Numbered from the stretch's first letter, positions 33,525-45,475 are shown. The stretch is 64,000 bases of DNA from Elephas maximus indicus (GCF_024166365.1 NC_064822.1:101118823-101182822), one strand, 5' to 3'. The notes: generated by a model not told the origin, from the letters alone. Numbers and translations are program-made.

Positions 33525-33820
33525 TAAAGACACAATTGTACACAAATGTTCACAGCAGCGTTATTCATAATAGCCAAAAAGGTGGAAACAACCCAAATGT
33601 CCATCACCTGATGAATAGATACAAAATGTGGTATAGCTAGCTATACAATGGAATATATTTATATGTAATTACACATATAAGCATATATACATTTATATTT
33701 AGCATATTCAACTGAGTGAATATATTAAAATCAACCAAATTGTACACTTTGAGAGTGAATTTTATAGTATGTGAATTATATCTCTATAAAGCTGCTTTAA
33801 AAAAAAAGGAAAAAAAAAAC
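33525..33820 (+). repeat. Old L1 3' fragment
   Basis: TTCATAATAGCCAAAAAGGT and ACAACCCAAATGTCCATCAC, ending TATAAAGCTGCTTT and an A run. Confidence 0.8.
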
Positions 33821-33879
33821 CACGACAAGGTTCTGATAAAGCTTCTAATTTTCTTTTTATCACACCTATATACAATTTA

Positions 33880-34088
33880 AGGAGCCCTGGTGGTACAGTG
33901 GTTAAAGTGCTCAGCTGCTAACCAAAAGATCAGCAGTTTGTACCCACCAGCCACTCCGTGGGGAAAAGATGTAGTAGTCTGATTCCATGAAGATTTATAG
34001 CCCTGGAAACACTATGGGGCAGTTCTATTCTGTCCTACAGGGTCAATATGAGTAGGAATTGACTCGATGGTAATGGGCTTGGTTTTGG
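33880..34088 (+). repeat. AfroSINE, long form
   Basis: AAGGAGCCCTGGTGGTACAG to GACTCGATGGTAATGGGCTT. A good example of the long form (GATGTAGTAGTCTGATTCCA inside). Confidence 0.92.
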
Positions 34089-34089
34089 G

Positions 34090-35050
34090 GCATGACGGTA
34101 TATAATGTCGCCGTATGAGACTTATACCATTTTAATAAATAATGTGAGGGTTATTTACATAAAGCCAACTTTTTCTGAAAACATTTTTGTCTTAGAAATC
34201 AGAGTTTTCCGGGAAATACAGGGAATATTACAGCAAATTTGCTCAAACCCTCTTGGAAGATTATGGAAATGTTTGCACTCTCTGTTCACATTCACCAGTT
34301 GAAGCTTCTGAGGCAATGTTTGTTTTCTGAACATTTAAAGCTTCCTGGAGAGGTTGGAAAATTCTTATAAGGGGTGATGCCAAAACAGTATTACGCATTG
34401 ACATGAAGAATTAAAGAGTGTGACTAATGATCTTCTACCAAAGCTGCCTCTAAATTCTACCTCTGTTCTCTGCCAATGTGTGTGAGTCTTGTTTTTTCCT
34501 ATGCCCAATTTATTTAAGCGATGAATTCTTCTAGAAATTGAGAAACTGGCAAGCAATGATAAAACCCACTCTAATAACAAATTTATTTTTTATTGTTTTT
34601 CCATTTGATCCTCTTTAAGGATTAAAATGGATAATGCCATCAGTATACTAAAGAAAGGGAGGGGACAGAAATAATATTAAATACTCTAAGTTATCCAGTG
34701 TTTTTAATCTTATATGTATGGCAGATGATATTTTTAGACTGGGGATCATTTCTTAATTATCCATAGTAAAATTCCTACACAGAAAAAAATACATCATGTG
34801 ACTTGATTCAGAGCTTATTTGGATCCCACATTTAATTATACTTGTTGAGAAAGAATAAATTTCAATCTATAAAACAGATTAGAAATAATGACACAAATCT
34901 CCTTACCCTGCCAACCCAGTATTATTATCCATTATTACCAGATATTATCTATAGAATTCAATGAGCTTTTCTGTTTCTAGCTCTTCTAAGAACAGAGCCT
35001 CCAGAACAAAACAAAAATAAACTGAGAGGGAAAGAGAGAGAAAGCATGAG
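34090..35050. other. Unique AT-rich DNA
   Basis: No gene or repeat recognised. Confidence 0.45.
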
Positions 35051-35058
35051 AGTGACAA

Positions 35059-35583
35059 TGTCATAGATTGAATTTCATCCCCAAAAAATATGTATATCGA
35101 TTTGGCTGGTCCATGATTCCCAGTATTGTGTGATTGTCCACCATTTTGTCATCTGATGTGATTTTCCTGTGTGTTGTAAATCCTGTCTCTAAGATGTTGA
35201 TGAGATGGGGTTAGTGGCAGTTATGTTAATGAGACAGGGCTCAATCTACAAGATTGGATTGTGTCTTGAGCCAATCTCTCTTGAGATATAAAAGAGAGAA
35301 GTGAGCAGAGAGACATGAGGACCTCATACCACCAAGAAAGCAGCCCCGGGAGCAAATCTCGTCCTTTGGACCTGAGGTTCCTGCATGAAGAAGCTCCTAG
35401 ATCAAGGGAAGATTGATGACAAGGACCTTCCTCCAGAACCTACAGAGACAGAAAGACTTCCCTTAGAGCTGGTACTCAGAATTTGGACTTCTGGCCTCCC
35501 AAGCTGTGAGAGACTAGGTTTTTCTTTGTTGAAGGTACCCACTTTTGGTATTTCTTTTATAGCAGTACTAGATGACTAAGACA
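35059..35583 (+). mobile_element. MaLR/ERVL-type LTR, second copy
   Basis: TGTCATAGATTGAATTTCAT to CTAGATGACTAAGACA, collinear with the copy at 29320-29815 over its whole length. No clear TSD. The DNA between the two copies is not retroviral. Confidence 0.78.
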
Positions 35584-35589
35584 GTGTGT

Positions 35590-36005
35590 CAATACTTTGC
35601 AAACTCTTTAAAGTCAAATGAGGTAATTCCTTCCTGAGTCCAAATAGTCTTCTTTTCAGCTGATGTCTCCAAAGAATTCTATGCCCGGCAATGGCTCCAA
35701 TGTGAGTGAAAAGCAAAGAGGGCCTAGTTTCCAGAGACATCTACCTGTCCTTCCTGACTAGAGACATCTGAATCCAGGGCTACCTCCAACAAGTCTTCAT
35801 GACACATTTTTAAACTTCTGCCTCAGTCTGAAGTCACTCCTAATGGCCCCACTATTGATATAATGCCTATAATGACTAGGCACCCGTGACAGCTGGTCAA
35901 GAACTAATGTACAGCTGTACCCACTTCTGATACCCTGAAATTCACCACAGTTGACTTCATTTTGCACTAATGAACTCTCTCACACCATTCTAACATCCGT
36001 AGTTC
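35590..36005. other. Unique intergenic DNA
   Basis: No gene or repeat recognised. Confidence 0.45.
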
Positions 36006-36007
36006 AT

Positions 36008-36210
36008 GGAACCCATTGCTGTCAAGTCAATTCCAATTCTTGGTGATCCCACGTAACACAGAGTAGAAATGAGCTCCATAGGGTTTTCTTAGCTGTGATC
36101 TTTACAGAATCAAATTGCCAAGCCTTTCTTCCATGGTGTCACTGGATAGGTTCAAATCGCCAATCTTTTGGTTAGTAGCTGAGTGCTAACCATTTGTGCC
36201 ACCCAGGTGA
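36008..36210 (-). repeat. AfroSINE, diverged long type
   Basis: AACCCATTGCTGTCAAGTCA to CCATTTGTGCCACCCAGGTG. Confidence 0.83.
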
Positions 36211-36214
36211 TAAC

Positions 36215-36925
36215 ACTATTCTTCCATGCAGCAGGTCTCCTTATTCCTATTCTCACTATATTACCTTGCTTGTCAAGGCATACTTTTTCAATGAACTTGA
36301 TTTCTCCACTACCCTGTTTGCATGCAGTTTTGGAGACATTTTCAAAGCTCTCTAGTAACAACCCACCACCCATGGACTAATGGAGCATGCTATCCAGGTC
36401 ATAACAGAGTACCTGTGTTTGTTGCTAGACATTCTACAGACAGCTAGGTTGGCCTGAGTAGCGAGCCGCGGTGGTACATGCAAACAGGATACTGTTTCTC
36501 CCACAGTACATCTACTTCTACATCAATTATTCTTTCTCCATGACTTCCCTGAACTTCTCAGCACCGCCATTTCTCCAGTATTTGAGTAGTACCTGGAGGA
36601 ATCATGGGTGACTCATAAGATCTTCCAGAATACCTTCCAGTGGCCCAAGACACAAAGCATAAAACAACTGAGTGAGAATAATTCAAATAGGAGACAATAT
36701 TAGGCTTTCCTCCTAACACACATATCCCTCGCATGCTTCTCAAACTAGAAGACCAAAGTATAGAAGTCATCAACTTCATTGTCTTCCCAAGCCAACCATC
36801 CCAGCCTATGTGCTATTCCTCTGACACTTACCGCTCTTTGATGTGTTTAATCCACTAAGGCTTCTCTTCCTACCATATCCCAGAGCCTGCCTCAATAATC
36901 TGAATGTGCAAACTCAAGTATATTA
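36215..36925. other. Unique intergenic DNA
   Basis: No gene or repeat recognised. Confidence 0.45.
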
Positions 36926-36929
36926 TCAA

Positions 36930-37560
36930 AAATACACCAGAAAGCTGGCAGTAATAAAAAAGATGGACAATAACAAGTGTTATTGGGGATTTTGGAGACA
37001 TCAAAACACTCATATATTGCTGGTCAGAATGTAGGATGTTGTAACCGATCTGGAAAACACATTGACAGCTCCTCAAATAGTTAAAAATAATGTGACCCAG
37101 TAATTTCACTAATAGCCAAAAAAGTAGAATCGACCCATATTCATCATGGATGAATGGATAAACAAAATGTAGTATACCCATACAATGGAATATTATTCAA
37201 CTATAAAAAGGAATGAAGTACTAGTACATGCTACAATATGGATGAACCTTGAAAACATTTTGTTAAATGAAAAATGTCTAATAAAAGTCATAAAAGGCCA
37301 CATATTGTATGATGCCATTTATATGAAAAGTCCGGAATAGATAAATCCATAGAAACATAGATTAGTGTTTGCCTAGGGCTGAGTGGAGGAAGGAATGGGA
37401 AGTAACTGCTAAGGGATATGGGGTTTCTTTTTGGGGTGATTAAAATGTTATAATATTAGATAGCAGTGATGGTTGCATAACCTTATTAATATACTATACA
37501 CCACTGAATTGTATACTTTTAAAAGATTAATTTTATGGTGTATGAATTATAGTATATATA
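36930..37560 (+). repeat. Old L1 (L1M-type) 3' end
   Basis: ACAATAACAAGTGTTATTGG, GATGAATGGATAAACAAAAT, TATGATGCCATTTATATGAA and GTGTTTGCCTAGGGCTGAGT, in the usual L1M order. Confidence 0.85.
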
Positions 37561-37564
37561 CTTG

Positions 37565-38825
37565 ACTTCCTGGTGTCATGTTGCTCAGCTCTAACACCTA
37601 GTTCACTGAGAATGTGGGCCAGAAAAAGAATTGGGAGCTCGCCTCCTACCTAAGGAAGTCTTAAAATGCATTAAGACTGTCTACTCATGAACCAATGAAC
37701 CAGAAAATTACCAGTCCAAACAGGGCAAAAGTTATATCCATTTAAAAGCCAACTATGGGCAATTAGCTCCTGTCTCATGTATTTGCAGTCTGCCTTCTCC
37801 TATGTCTCCTCAACCCACCTGTGCTGGTTAATCTCCACTTGCCCCAGCCTCAACCTCAGCCTATTAATTACCTTTCTCCACCCTGAACTACGAGTTCTAG
37901 GGTTAACTTTTACTGGCTCATCTCCTAGGCTTTCCTGCCTTTTGGCATCCAGTTGTGTTTGGCCCATGGGAAGCACCAGAGGTTAGATTGGAGGATAGGG
38001 GTGAAAAGATTGGGATATTTATTCTCCTGGTTCTCTTCCCCTTCCCCTTCCCCTTCCCCTTTGCCAACTCTTACCTATGATCTGGCAGTAGCTTCCTTCC
38101 TCTAGAGCTATAGCTTCTGTCAGGCAATTCCTCTTCCCCAGCTCTAACTCTTATCAGACTCTACATTTCCCTCCTTTTATTCTTTCAGACCAAGTGATGA
38201 TAATGGCTTCCTGCTGTTGCTTGTCCCAGATGCTTCACCATCCTTTGCTGGTTCCTTTAATGCTGCCCACATCTGTTTCCTGCTGGGACATTAGCTGATA
38301 TACTACCCCTTTCTCTTTGTATCTCCTTGGCTCTCTAATCCTAAAACTTCTTGGTGCAACTTCCAATACCCACTTCTGAATTCCTTCCTCATTCTCGAGG
38401 AATAACTACTCTGATGGGTGGGGAGTGGGAAAAGCATTGCATATTTACAATTCCTCTTTTTTTTTCTTTGAATATTATAGAGGGATGAAAGCTATCTGGG
38501 GCACAGATGCAGGGCTCCCTCTACCTAGGGCATTAGTGTCTTAGAGGGACAGGGATAGAAAGGGCTCAGTGGACAGTCTGGCTCTGCACCAATGGAATTT
38601 TTAGAGACAGCCTGGTATCCAAGTTGCCCTGAAGTACTTAGGGTCTCAGCACTCAACGATTGTTATTTCTAAACCCTGTAGTTTTTGTGAGTGAGGACTG
38701 GTGTTACAAAGACCAGGAAAGGAGTAATCTTTAGAAAGCTAAGATAGTTTAGGGCCAAGGCAGAGCCTGACAAAAGCCTACCATTTTTTAATTGTATAAA
38801 ATACAGATCTTCCAATGCCAAAAGT
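37565..38825. other. Unique intergenic DNA with a simple repeat
   Basis: Contains (TTCCCC)n at about 38035-38061. No gene or transposon recognised. Confidence 0.45.
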
Positions 38826-38828
38826 TTA

Positions 38829-39216
38829 TGATGAGTCGAACTCCCTATCCTAGCCCAATCATCCCAAGACCACTGAAAATAAGCCCTTCGTCAGGCAAAA
38901 TCGGGTTTATTGAACCATTGCAATGAGGGAGACCACACACCAGAGGAACAGTGAGCTGTCTCACCAAACAAAGGAAAAGAGAGTTAGCACGCTAGAATTC
39001 TGGGGAAGGGTAAAGTTTAGGTGACTTAAAGGGCTATGTAAAGTGGTCAAAATCACATCCAAACTGTAAAGTAGACCCAGCACCTTGTTCCCCTGGAAAC
39101 AAAAAGTTAAGATAGATGTGGAATGTTGGTCCAAAAACACCTTATCTGTGGCTCTGCACCTGGGTTGGAAATTGAGATGGCTTCTATGTGTCAAAAGAAC
39201 TTAGATCCTCTAGACA
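38829..39216 (-). mobile_element. ERV LTR fragment, reverse
   Basis: Read on the minus strand it holds CAATAAACCCGATTTTGCCT after CTGGTGTGTGGTCTCCCTC, a typical R-region and polyA layout of a class I ERV LTR. The ends are not certain (a possible GAGTCG duplication at 38833 and 39218). Confidence 0.55.
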
Positions 39217-39439
39217 AGAGTCGGTTGTTTTATTCTTACTGATATAATTTCAAACAACAAAATTTCAGGCCATCTGTAATTTTAGAGAACACAGTTTCTC
39301 AGTGAGTAAGAAAGAAGAGGGCTGTTATGACACTTTACAGCTGCACTGTGTCCTTGGGGGAATATAGTTTCCTGTTTACTGAGCACCTTGCTTTATCTAT
39401 GTCTATCATTCCCATCTGATGAATGGTAGGACAGCTTTT

Positions 39440-39600
39440 TACAATGCAAACTGATTTTTACTTTCTCACGCCCTTGATGAGCTGCACTGGACATGTAGCA
39501 AAATGTGTAAGCAAGAAATAAACTTTTGTAAGATTAAGCTGTTGAGTTTTGTTTTTTGTTTTTTTTTAACCAGAGCATACCTTGCCTATCCTGGTTGTCA
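39440..39600 (+). repeat. Old LTR 3' fragment
   Basis: CATGTAGCAAAATGTGTAAG, AAGAAATAAACTTTTGTAAG and TATCCTGGTTGTCAG follow the 3' end of a common ancient mammalian LTR. The family is uncertain. Confidence 0.45.
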
Positions 39601-39604
39601 GAGA

Positions 39605-40020
39605 AATTTTTATTTTAATTAAGTTCTATAAAATGAGGCAAAGGCTTAGGGCTGATAGCAGGTGGCAAAAAAACTGTTACTGGAGGATGGAAGGATGTAT
39701 ATCCATATTGTGCAGCGGCAAAACATTTGGTAAAATGGTCATCTGAGGTAATTTGGAAGGCACATCAAGCTCATTATCATTTTGTAGCCTTAGAAGAGGA
39801 GGTTGGAAAATAGTGTTAGTAACCTGTGTTGGTTGCAAGCAGAAAACGGAATACAGAATGTCCGCAAATTCAGAAAGACGCAACTGTTTCTGAGCCCCAA
39901 GCAGCAAAAAGTAACATTGAGAAATGCTTGGATGGCAAAGTCTGATTAAAACTCAGCCCTGTTGCAAGGATCCATCAAGGGTACAGCCGTTGGACGTATT
40001 ATTAAAACCTCTGTATGGAT
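39605..40020. other. Unique DNA with a coding-like minus frame
   Basis: A minus frame at 39677-39907 gives 76 residues of ordinary-looking composition (for example LLGAQKQLRLSEFADILYSV). Not recognised; see findings. Confidence 0.3.
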
Positions 40021-40036
40021 TAATGTGGCACTTTCT

Positions 40037-40725
40037 TTTTTTTTTTTAATAATTTTTATTGATCTTTAAGTGAACGTTTACAAATCAAGTCAGTCTGTCA
40101 CATATAAGCTTATATACACCTTACTCCATACTCCCACTCGCTCTCCCCCTAATTTGTCAACCTGCTCCCTCCTTCCAGTCTCTCCTTTTGTGACAATTTT
40201 GCCAGTTTCTAACCCTCTCTACCCTTCCATCTCCCCTCCAGACAGGAGATGCCAATACAGTCTCAAGTGTCCACCTGATACAAGTAGCTCACTCTTCGTC
40301 AGCATCTCTCTCCAACCCATTGTCCAGTCCCTTCCATGTCTGATGAGTTGTCTTCAGGAATGGTTCCTGTCCTGGGCCAACAGAATGTTTGGGGACCATG
40401 ACCGCCGGGATTCTTCTAGTCTCAGTCAGACCATTAAGTATGGTCTTTTTACGAGAATTTGGGGTCTGCATCCCACTGATCTCCTGCTCCCTCAGGGGTT
40501 CTCTGTTGTGCTCCCTGTCAGGGAAGTCATCGGCTGTGGCCGGGCACCATCTAGTTCTTCTGGTCTCAGGAGGATGTAAGTGTCTGGTTCCTGTGGCCCT
40601 TTCTGTCTCTTGGGCTCATAGTTATCGTGTAACCTTGGTGTTCTTCATTCTCCTTTGATCCAGGTGGGTTGAGACCAACTGATGCATCTTAGATGGCCGC
40701 TTGTTAGCATTTAAGACCCCAAACG
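40037..40725 (-). mobile_element. L1 3' end, young insertion
   Basis: About 690 bases of L1 3'UTR in reverse with a T tract at the left (40035-40048), flanked by the exact 15-base TSD AATGTGGCACTTTCT (40022-40036, 40726-40740). Confidence 0.9.
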
Positions 40726-40904
40726 AATGTGGCACTTTCTGTTGGACAAAATGGCTCAGGGTCAAAATGAAATAAACTAAAAAGGTGAGGTTTTCCCACC
40801 AAAGCCAGATAGGCCAAGAAAGATAACTGCAGTTGAGAGGAAGAGAGGATGAGTGAGCAAAGAAATACAACAAATTCAAGAAGTATGACTAAGGAGAAAT
40901 GAAA

Positions 40905-41730
40905 ACATATGCCCACACATATGTGGCATTACTCATAGTAATGTTCATAGCAACATTATTCAAAATAGCCAAAAAAGTGGCAACAAGCCAAATGTCCATC
41001 AGCTGATGAATGAATAAATAAAATGTGGCAAATCCACACAATGGAATTATTTGGTTATAAAAAGAAATTAAGTACTAATTTATGCTATGACATGGATGGA
41101 CCCTGAAAACAGTATGCTAAGCGAAAGAAGCCAGTGAAAAAGGACCGTATATTGTATCATTCCATTTATATGAAATGCTATATAAGGCAAATTCATAGAG
41201 ATAGAAAATGCATTAGTTGTTGTCTAGGGCTGAGGTAGAATGCTCCTTAAAAGCAAGGATGGCGAGACTATGTCTCACATACTTTGGATGTGTTATCAGG
41301 AAGGACCAGTCCCTGGAGAAAGACATCACGCTAGGTAAAGCAGAGGGTCAGCGAAAAAGAGGAAGACCTTCAATGAGATGGATTGATGCGGTGCCTGCAA
41401 CAATGGGCTCAAGCATAACAACGATCATGAGAATGACACAGGACCAGGCGGCGTTTCCTTCGGTTGTACATAGGGTTGCTGTGAGTTGGAACTGGCTCGA
41501 TGGCACCTAACAACAGGACTGGGGTGAGGAGTGGGGAGTGACTGCTAATGGGTATGTGGTTTCTTTTTCGGGGGATGAAAATGTTCTGAAATTAGATAAT
41601 GGTGATGGTTGCACAGCTCTGTGAATAAACTAAAACCCACTGAATTGTACATATTAAAAAGGTGAATTGTATGGTATGTGTATTACACCTCAATAAAGCT
41701 GTTACAAAAAATAAACAAATAAAAAAAGAA
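40905..41730 (+). repeat. Old L1 3' end split by an RTE fragment
   Basis: CAACATTATTCAAAATAGCC to TTACACCTCAATAAAGCTGT, interrupted at 41232-41513. Confidence 0.85.
41232..41513 (+). repeat. RTE LINE 3' end, inserted in L1
   Basis: AGAATGCTCCTTAAAAGCAA to GATGGCACCTAACAAC, collinear with about 22050-22330 of the near-complete RTE. Confidence 0.92.
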
Positions 41731-41734
41731 GTGT

Positions 41735-42510
41735 ATCTAGAAAAGAACTGTGGGTGTGGCTATTGGCATATGGAGCTGACTGGAATCAGATGAGAATATT
41801 ATTAAATTTTTGAGAGAGTTGAATTGTTAAAGCGATCACTAGCTAGCCTAGAAAACAAAAAGACTGTGATTGGTCATTATTTAAAACAACCCTTGGCCCT
41901 AACCTTCTATAAATAGGAAGTGGGCTGAGAAACCTGCCTAGACCCTAAGGAAAACATACTAATTCACACTTCTGATTAGGCTAAAGTTGATATCAGAAAA
42001 AGAAGAGTCTTACAGGTGGTCACTCAAGGGCTATGGAGAAAAGTGGATTGAGGAGTCCCTTCAAGAGCAGAATTGGAGCCTAATTAAGGAACTTACCTCA
42101 TCCCAGGGTAGGGAGCCCTCCCAAACCCAGCAGGATTTTAGAATTGCTATAGACACTAACTCCCAAACGGGAGTGTTTAGCATAGTTACCCTGTCCCCGT
42201 GCCCCACTGTAGAGTGTGGAGAGCTGATAACTTGTCTTTTTTGTTCATAGTCCCTGGATCAAAAGGAGTCAAAATCAGACCTGATACACACGAAACAGCA
42301 TCACCCCCAATGAAGAGACCACCATATACTCCCAGAGGTACTAGACTTTAAGTCTGATGCCCTAGATGAGAGTTCTTGGCTGTCTTTCTCAAGGTGAGTA
42401 TATTTTGAGTTCGTGAGAGAAAGGAAACCAAATATTTGGTGACCAGAATGGTGGGCTGTGATGTCACTAATAATTTTCAACAAATGCTTTCAGTTCTCCC
42501 ACTTCCAGGC
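41735..42510. other. Unique intergenic DNA
   Basis: No gene or repeat recognised. Confidence 0.45.
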
Positions 42511-42524
42511 ATTTAGTGGGTTTG

Positions 42525-42563
42525 AGGGTTGCTATGAGTCGGAATCGACTCGACGGCACTGGA
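42525..42563 (+). repeat. 39-bp SINE/RTE tail micro-insertion
   Basis: Only the shared tail (GGTTGCTATGAGTCGGAATC, GACTCGACGGCACTGG) is present, between exact 11-base copies of TAGTGGGTTTG (42514-42524, 42564-42574). Confidence 0.8.
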
Positions 42564-42574
42564 TAGTGGGTTTG

Positions 42575-42854
42575 TACTTGTCCTTGGGACCATGTGACTT
42601 GCTTTGGTCAATGAAATACAGCGGAAGAGATGCATGCACTTCCAGGCAGAAGCTTAAAGAGCCAGTACACAGTTCACCTCATTCGCTTCCTCCTGAGGTG
42701 CCAAGCACGTGTTGAGATGATGCTTCCGTAAGCCTGAGACCACCCTGCTGACGCTCACTGGACAGGTAGCACGAGTGATAAACGAACCTTAGATGTGTTA
42801 AGCCATTTACATTTGTGGGGTTCTTTGTTATCATAGCATAACCTACTCTGATAC
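42575..42854 (+). repeat. Old LTR-like mammalian repeat
   Basis: GGGACCATGTGACTTGCTTT, TGGTCAATGAAATACAG, ACTGGACAGGTAGCACGAGT and TGTTATCATAGCATAACCTA, a widely dispersed ancient family. Probably MaLR-related, but the name is uncertain. Confidence 0.5.
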
Positions 42855-43036
42855 CCCAAACCCAAAACCAAACCCTTTACCGCCAAGTCGATTCCAACTC
42901 AGAGGGACCCCATAGCAACCCTATAGGACAGAGTAGAACTGCCCCATAGAGTGTCCAAGGAGCACCTGGTGTTTTTGAACTGCTGACCTTTTGGTTAGCA
43001 GCCATAGCGCTTAACCACTACGCCACCAGGGTTTCC
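42855..43036 (-). repeat. AfroSINE, short form
   Basis: CCAAACCCAAAACCAAACCC to CTACGCCACCAGGGTTTCC. CTGAT occurs on both sides and is a possible short TSD. Confidence 0.9.
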
Positions 43037-43149
43037 CTGATGCTCATAGTAAAATCAAAATCCCTTGGGTAAGCAAAATGCATGCTGCCATTTGTGCCCC
43101 GGGAGAGATCATTTATTTACTAGATATCAATAATGAATCACTACTGCTG

Positions 43150-43356
43150 CTGTTGTTAGTTACTGTAGAGTCAATTCCGACTCATGGTTTCCGTGTGTAC
43201 AGAGTAGAACTACCCCACAGGGTTTTCAAGGCTGTGACCTTTAGGAAGCAGATTGCTAGGCTTGTCTTTCAAGATGAAACTGTGTGGGTTCAAACCATCA
43301 ACTTTTTGGCTAATAGTCAAGCATTTAACTGGTTGCACCACCCAGGGACTCTCTAG
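43150..43356 (-). repeat. AfroSINE, GAGTCCCTGGGTGG subfamily
   Basis: TGTTGTTAGTTACTGTAGAG to CACCACCCAGGGACTCTC. Confidence 0.87.
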
Positions 43357-43575
43357 TCAATTCAAGAATCAGTTCGTTGTTGTTTCACATTGCCTTACCA
43401 CAGAAACATCCAAGCTTTCCTCCAGGCAGAACCAGTAAAGAGAAGAGCATTTATGTACATGAAAAACCCTCACTAACCATTAAGTCTTTGACGCATTGTT
43501 CTGCCGTTAACTACTGGTGACTGCGTAGTCCAGGAAATCCCTTCTCTATTTTCACCAGTGCATACACATTGCTGA

Positions 43576-43710
43576 CAATCCCATTGCCGTAGAGTTGATT
43601 CTAACTCATAGCGACCCTACAGGACAGAGTAGAACTGCCCCGTAGGGTTTGCAAGGAGGATTCAAACTGCCAACCTTTTGGTTAGTAGCTGTGGCTCTTA
43701 ACCACTGCAA
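43576..43710 (-). repeat. AfroSINE, short form with deletion
   Basis: CCATTGCCGTAGAGTTGATT to GTGGCTCTTAACCACTGCAA. Lacks GCGCCTGGC. Confidence 0.85.
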
Positions 43711-44049
43711 ATTCATTTGTACATTGTAATTGTTGAAAGGGAAGAGAGAGAACGAAGTATTGATTTAATTGTTTATCATTTAGTTCTGGAGATTAAATCA
43801 TTCTTTCATTCAATAAATATTTATGGAGCATATAATATGAGCTGCTAAAGAGATCTTTGTAAAGATGAATCTATGCTTGTCAGTCTCCTTTAAAAATACT
43901 TTTGATAATTTTCCAACTACTACGGCAAGATATGTTTTATAAGTGGCACAGGATTTTGAAACTTGGATTCCAGTTATAAAAACATATGCCAAATTTACTT
44001 GTAATTTGGTTATTCTGGGAAGAGGATATGTAATATGTCCAATTATCAG

Positions 44050-44243
44050 CTCAAACACCTCTGTGGGAACTCACCCCAGACCCTATAAGCTGAGCTAGGT
44101 ATCCTTCTTTCATATATTTCATATATTGCAACCTCTACCATTGATGGTCTGCTTATCTGTTATCTCACTGGAGTGTGAGTTCTTTAGGGCAGTATATCTT
44201 TGTACTCCCAGTCGCTGGCAAACAATAAGTGATCAATACATAA
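44050..44243 (+). repeat. L2 LINE 3' end
   Basis: CACTGGAGTGTGAGTTCTTT, AGGGCAGTATATCTTTGTAC and AACAATAAGTGATCAATACA follow the L2 3' consensus. Confidence 0.7.
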
Positions 44244-44245
44244 CA

Positions 44246-44366
44246 TTAACAACAATAATAACTGATTGAAGGTTTACCACCTATCATCACTAGGCTAAAT
44301 GCTTTACACATATCTCATTTAATCCTAATAACAGTCATGTGTAGGTCCTTTTAAGGCAAATATTAG
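44246..44366 (-). repeat. MIR
   Basis: ATGCTTTACACATATCTCAT and TTAATCCTAATAACAGTCAT. Confidence 0.65.
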
Positions 44367-44505
44367 TTGAATGAGCCTCCAGGAGTCTTCCAGGCTTCTG
44401 GGATCTCCCTGTTTCTGAAAATGCAAATCAAATAGCTCCTACCTTAAATACTGTCCTTCCCCAAATTTCTACACATTTCTAAGGGCTTATTATTTTTTTT
44501 TTTCA

Positions 44506-44714
44506 GGGAATTCCTAGGTAGCACAAATGGTTCAGTGCTGGGTTGCTAACTGTGGAGTTGGAAGTTTGAGTCCACAGAAATGCCTCAGAAGAAAGGCCTG
44601 GCAATCTGCTTCTGAAAAATCAGTCATTGAAGACACTATGGAGTACAGTTCTACTCTGATGCACATGTAATCACCATGAGTCAGACTTGACTCAACGGCA
44701 ACTGTTTGGTTCCC
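44506..44714 (+). repeat. AfroSINE, GAGTCCCTGGGTGG subfamily
   Basis: GGAATTCCTAGGTAGCACAA, AGAAGAAAGGCCTGGCAATC and CTCAACGGCAACTGTTTGGT. Confidence 0.87.
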
Positions 44715-44719
44715 CCACC

Positions 44720-45470
44720 ACCACGATTCCATGGCAACTTTGTGCGTGTGTTTTACTTTTAAATTATTTTCATAGTCTCTTCTTTTTCTCTTTCTCCTGA
44801 ATTGTTGACCTTTTTTCCTGTGTTGTATTTTGGCCCTATCTCAAACATGGAACCTAACTTCACCAGGCATTGCCAGCATAGGATGATTCCAGGTAGCAGA
44901 TCTCTACAGAAGTACTGAGGGATATCAAGTAGCATGTTACATTGCAGCACAGCAAACAGTATAAAATTGAACATTAAACAGAATGTCTCAGAAAGGGTAC
45001 ACAAGAAACTGCCAATGGTGGTTGCCTCTAGAGAAGGGAACTGGAGGGTTGCAGTAGAAAGCAGGCTTTTAATTTATACCGCGAGCTTATAGTCCCTCCT
45101 TAAGAAAACAGATACAACTTACAAAATTGTTTTAAAAATTATTCTGTTCTTAAAAGTCCCTTGGCTGTTCTCATACTGAGAACATTTCCTCTGGCTGCCC
45201 CCTGTAATACCTCAGCTTCTTCCATGTGGCTGGACCCTCTCCCTCCCTTCTACCTTCTCTGCTCTGAACCCTTTATTCTCCACACCTTTCTTTTTCAGTT
45301 CTCCCTTAACTGTAACTCTTCTTCGTTTTCCAGACTATTCCCAGTGGAGGAGAGAAGGGGACGTTTCACCTTTCATGTTCAAAGAGGCCATTCCACTTTC
45401 TCGATAAATTATGCCACCACGTAGGAACCTGCAGTTAATTTTTATTTTAAACACCATATTTTTCTCTAGC
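44720..45470. other. Unique intergenic DNA
   Basis: No gene or repeat recognised. Confidence 0.45.
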
Positions 45471-45475
45471 TGCTT

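Noticed and set aside
29320-35583. A provirus bounded by two LTRs
   Set aside because: No gag, pol or env remains between them. The interior consists of MIR, SINEs, another LTR type and old L1, and the left LTR has its own target duplication.
40070-40579. 169-codon + strand frame
   Set aside because: It is antisense to the L1 3'UTR inserted with a 15-base TSD.
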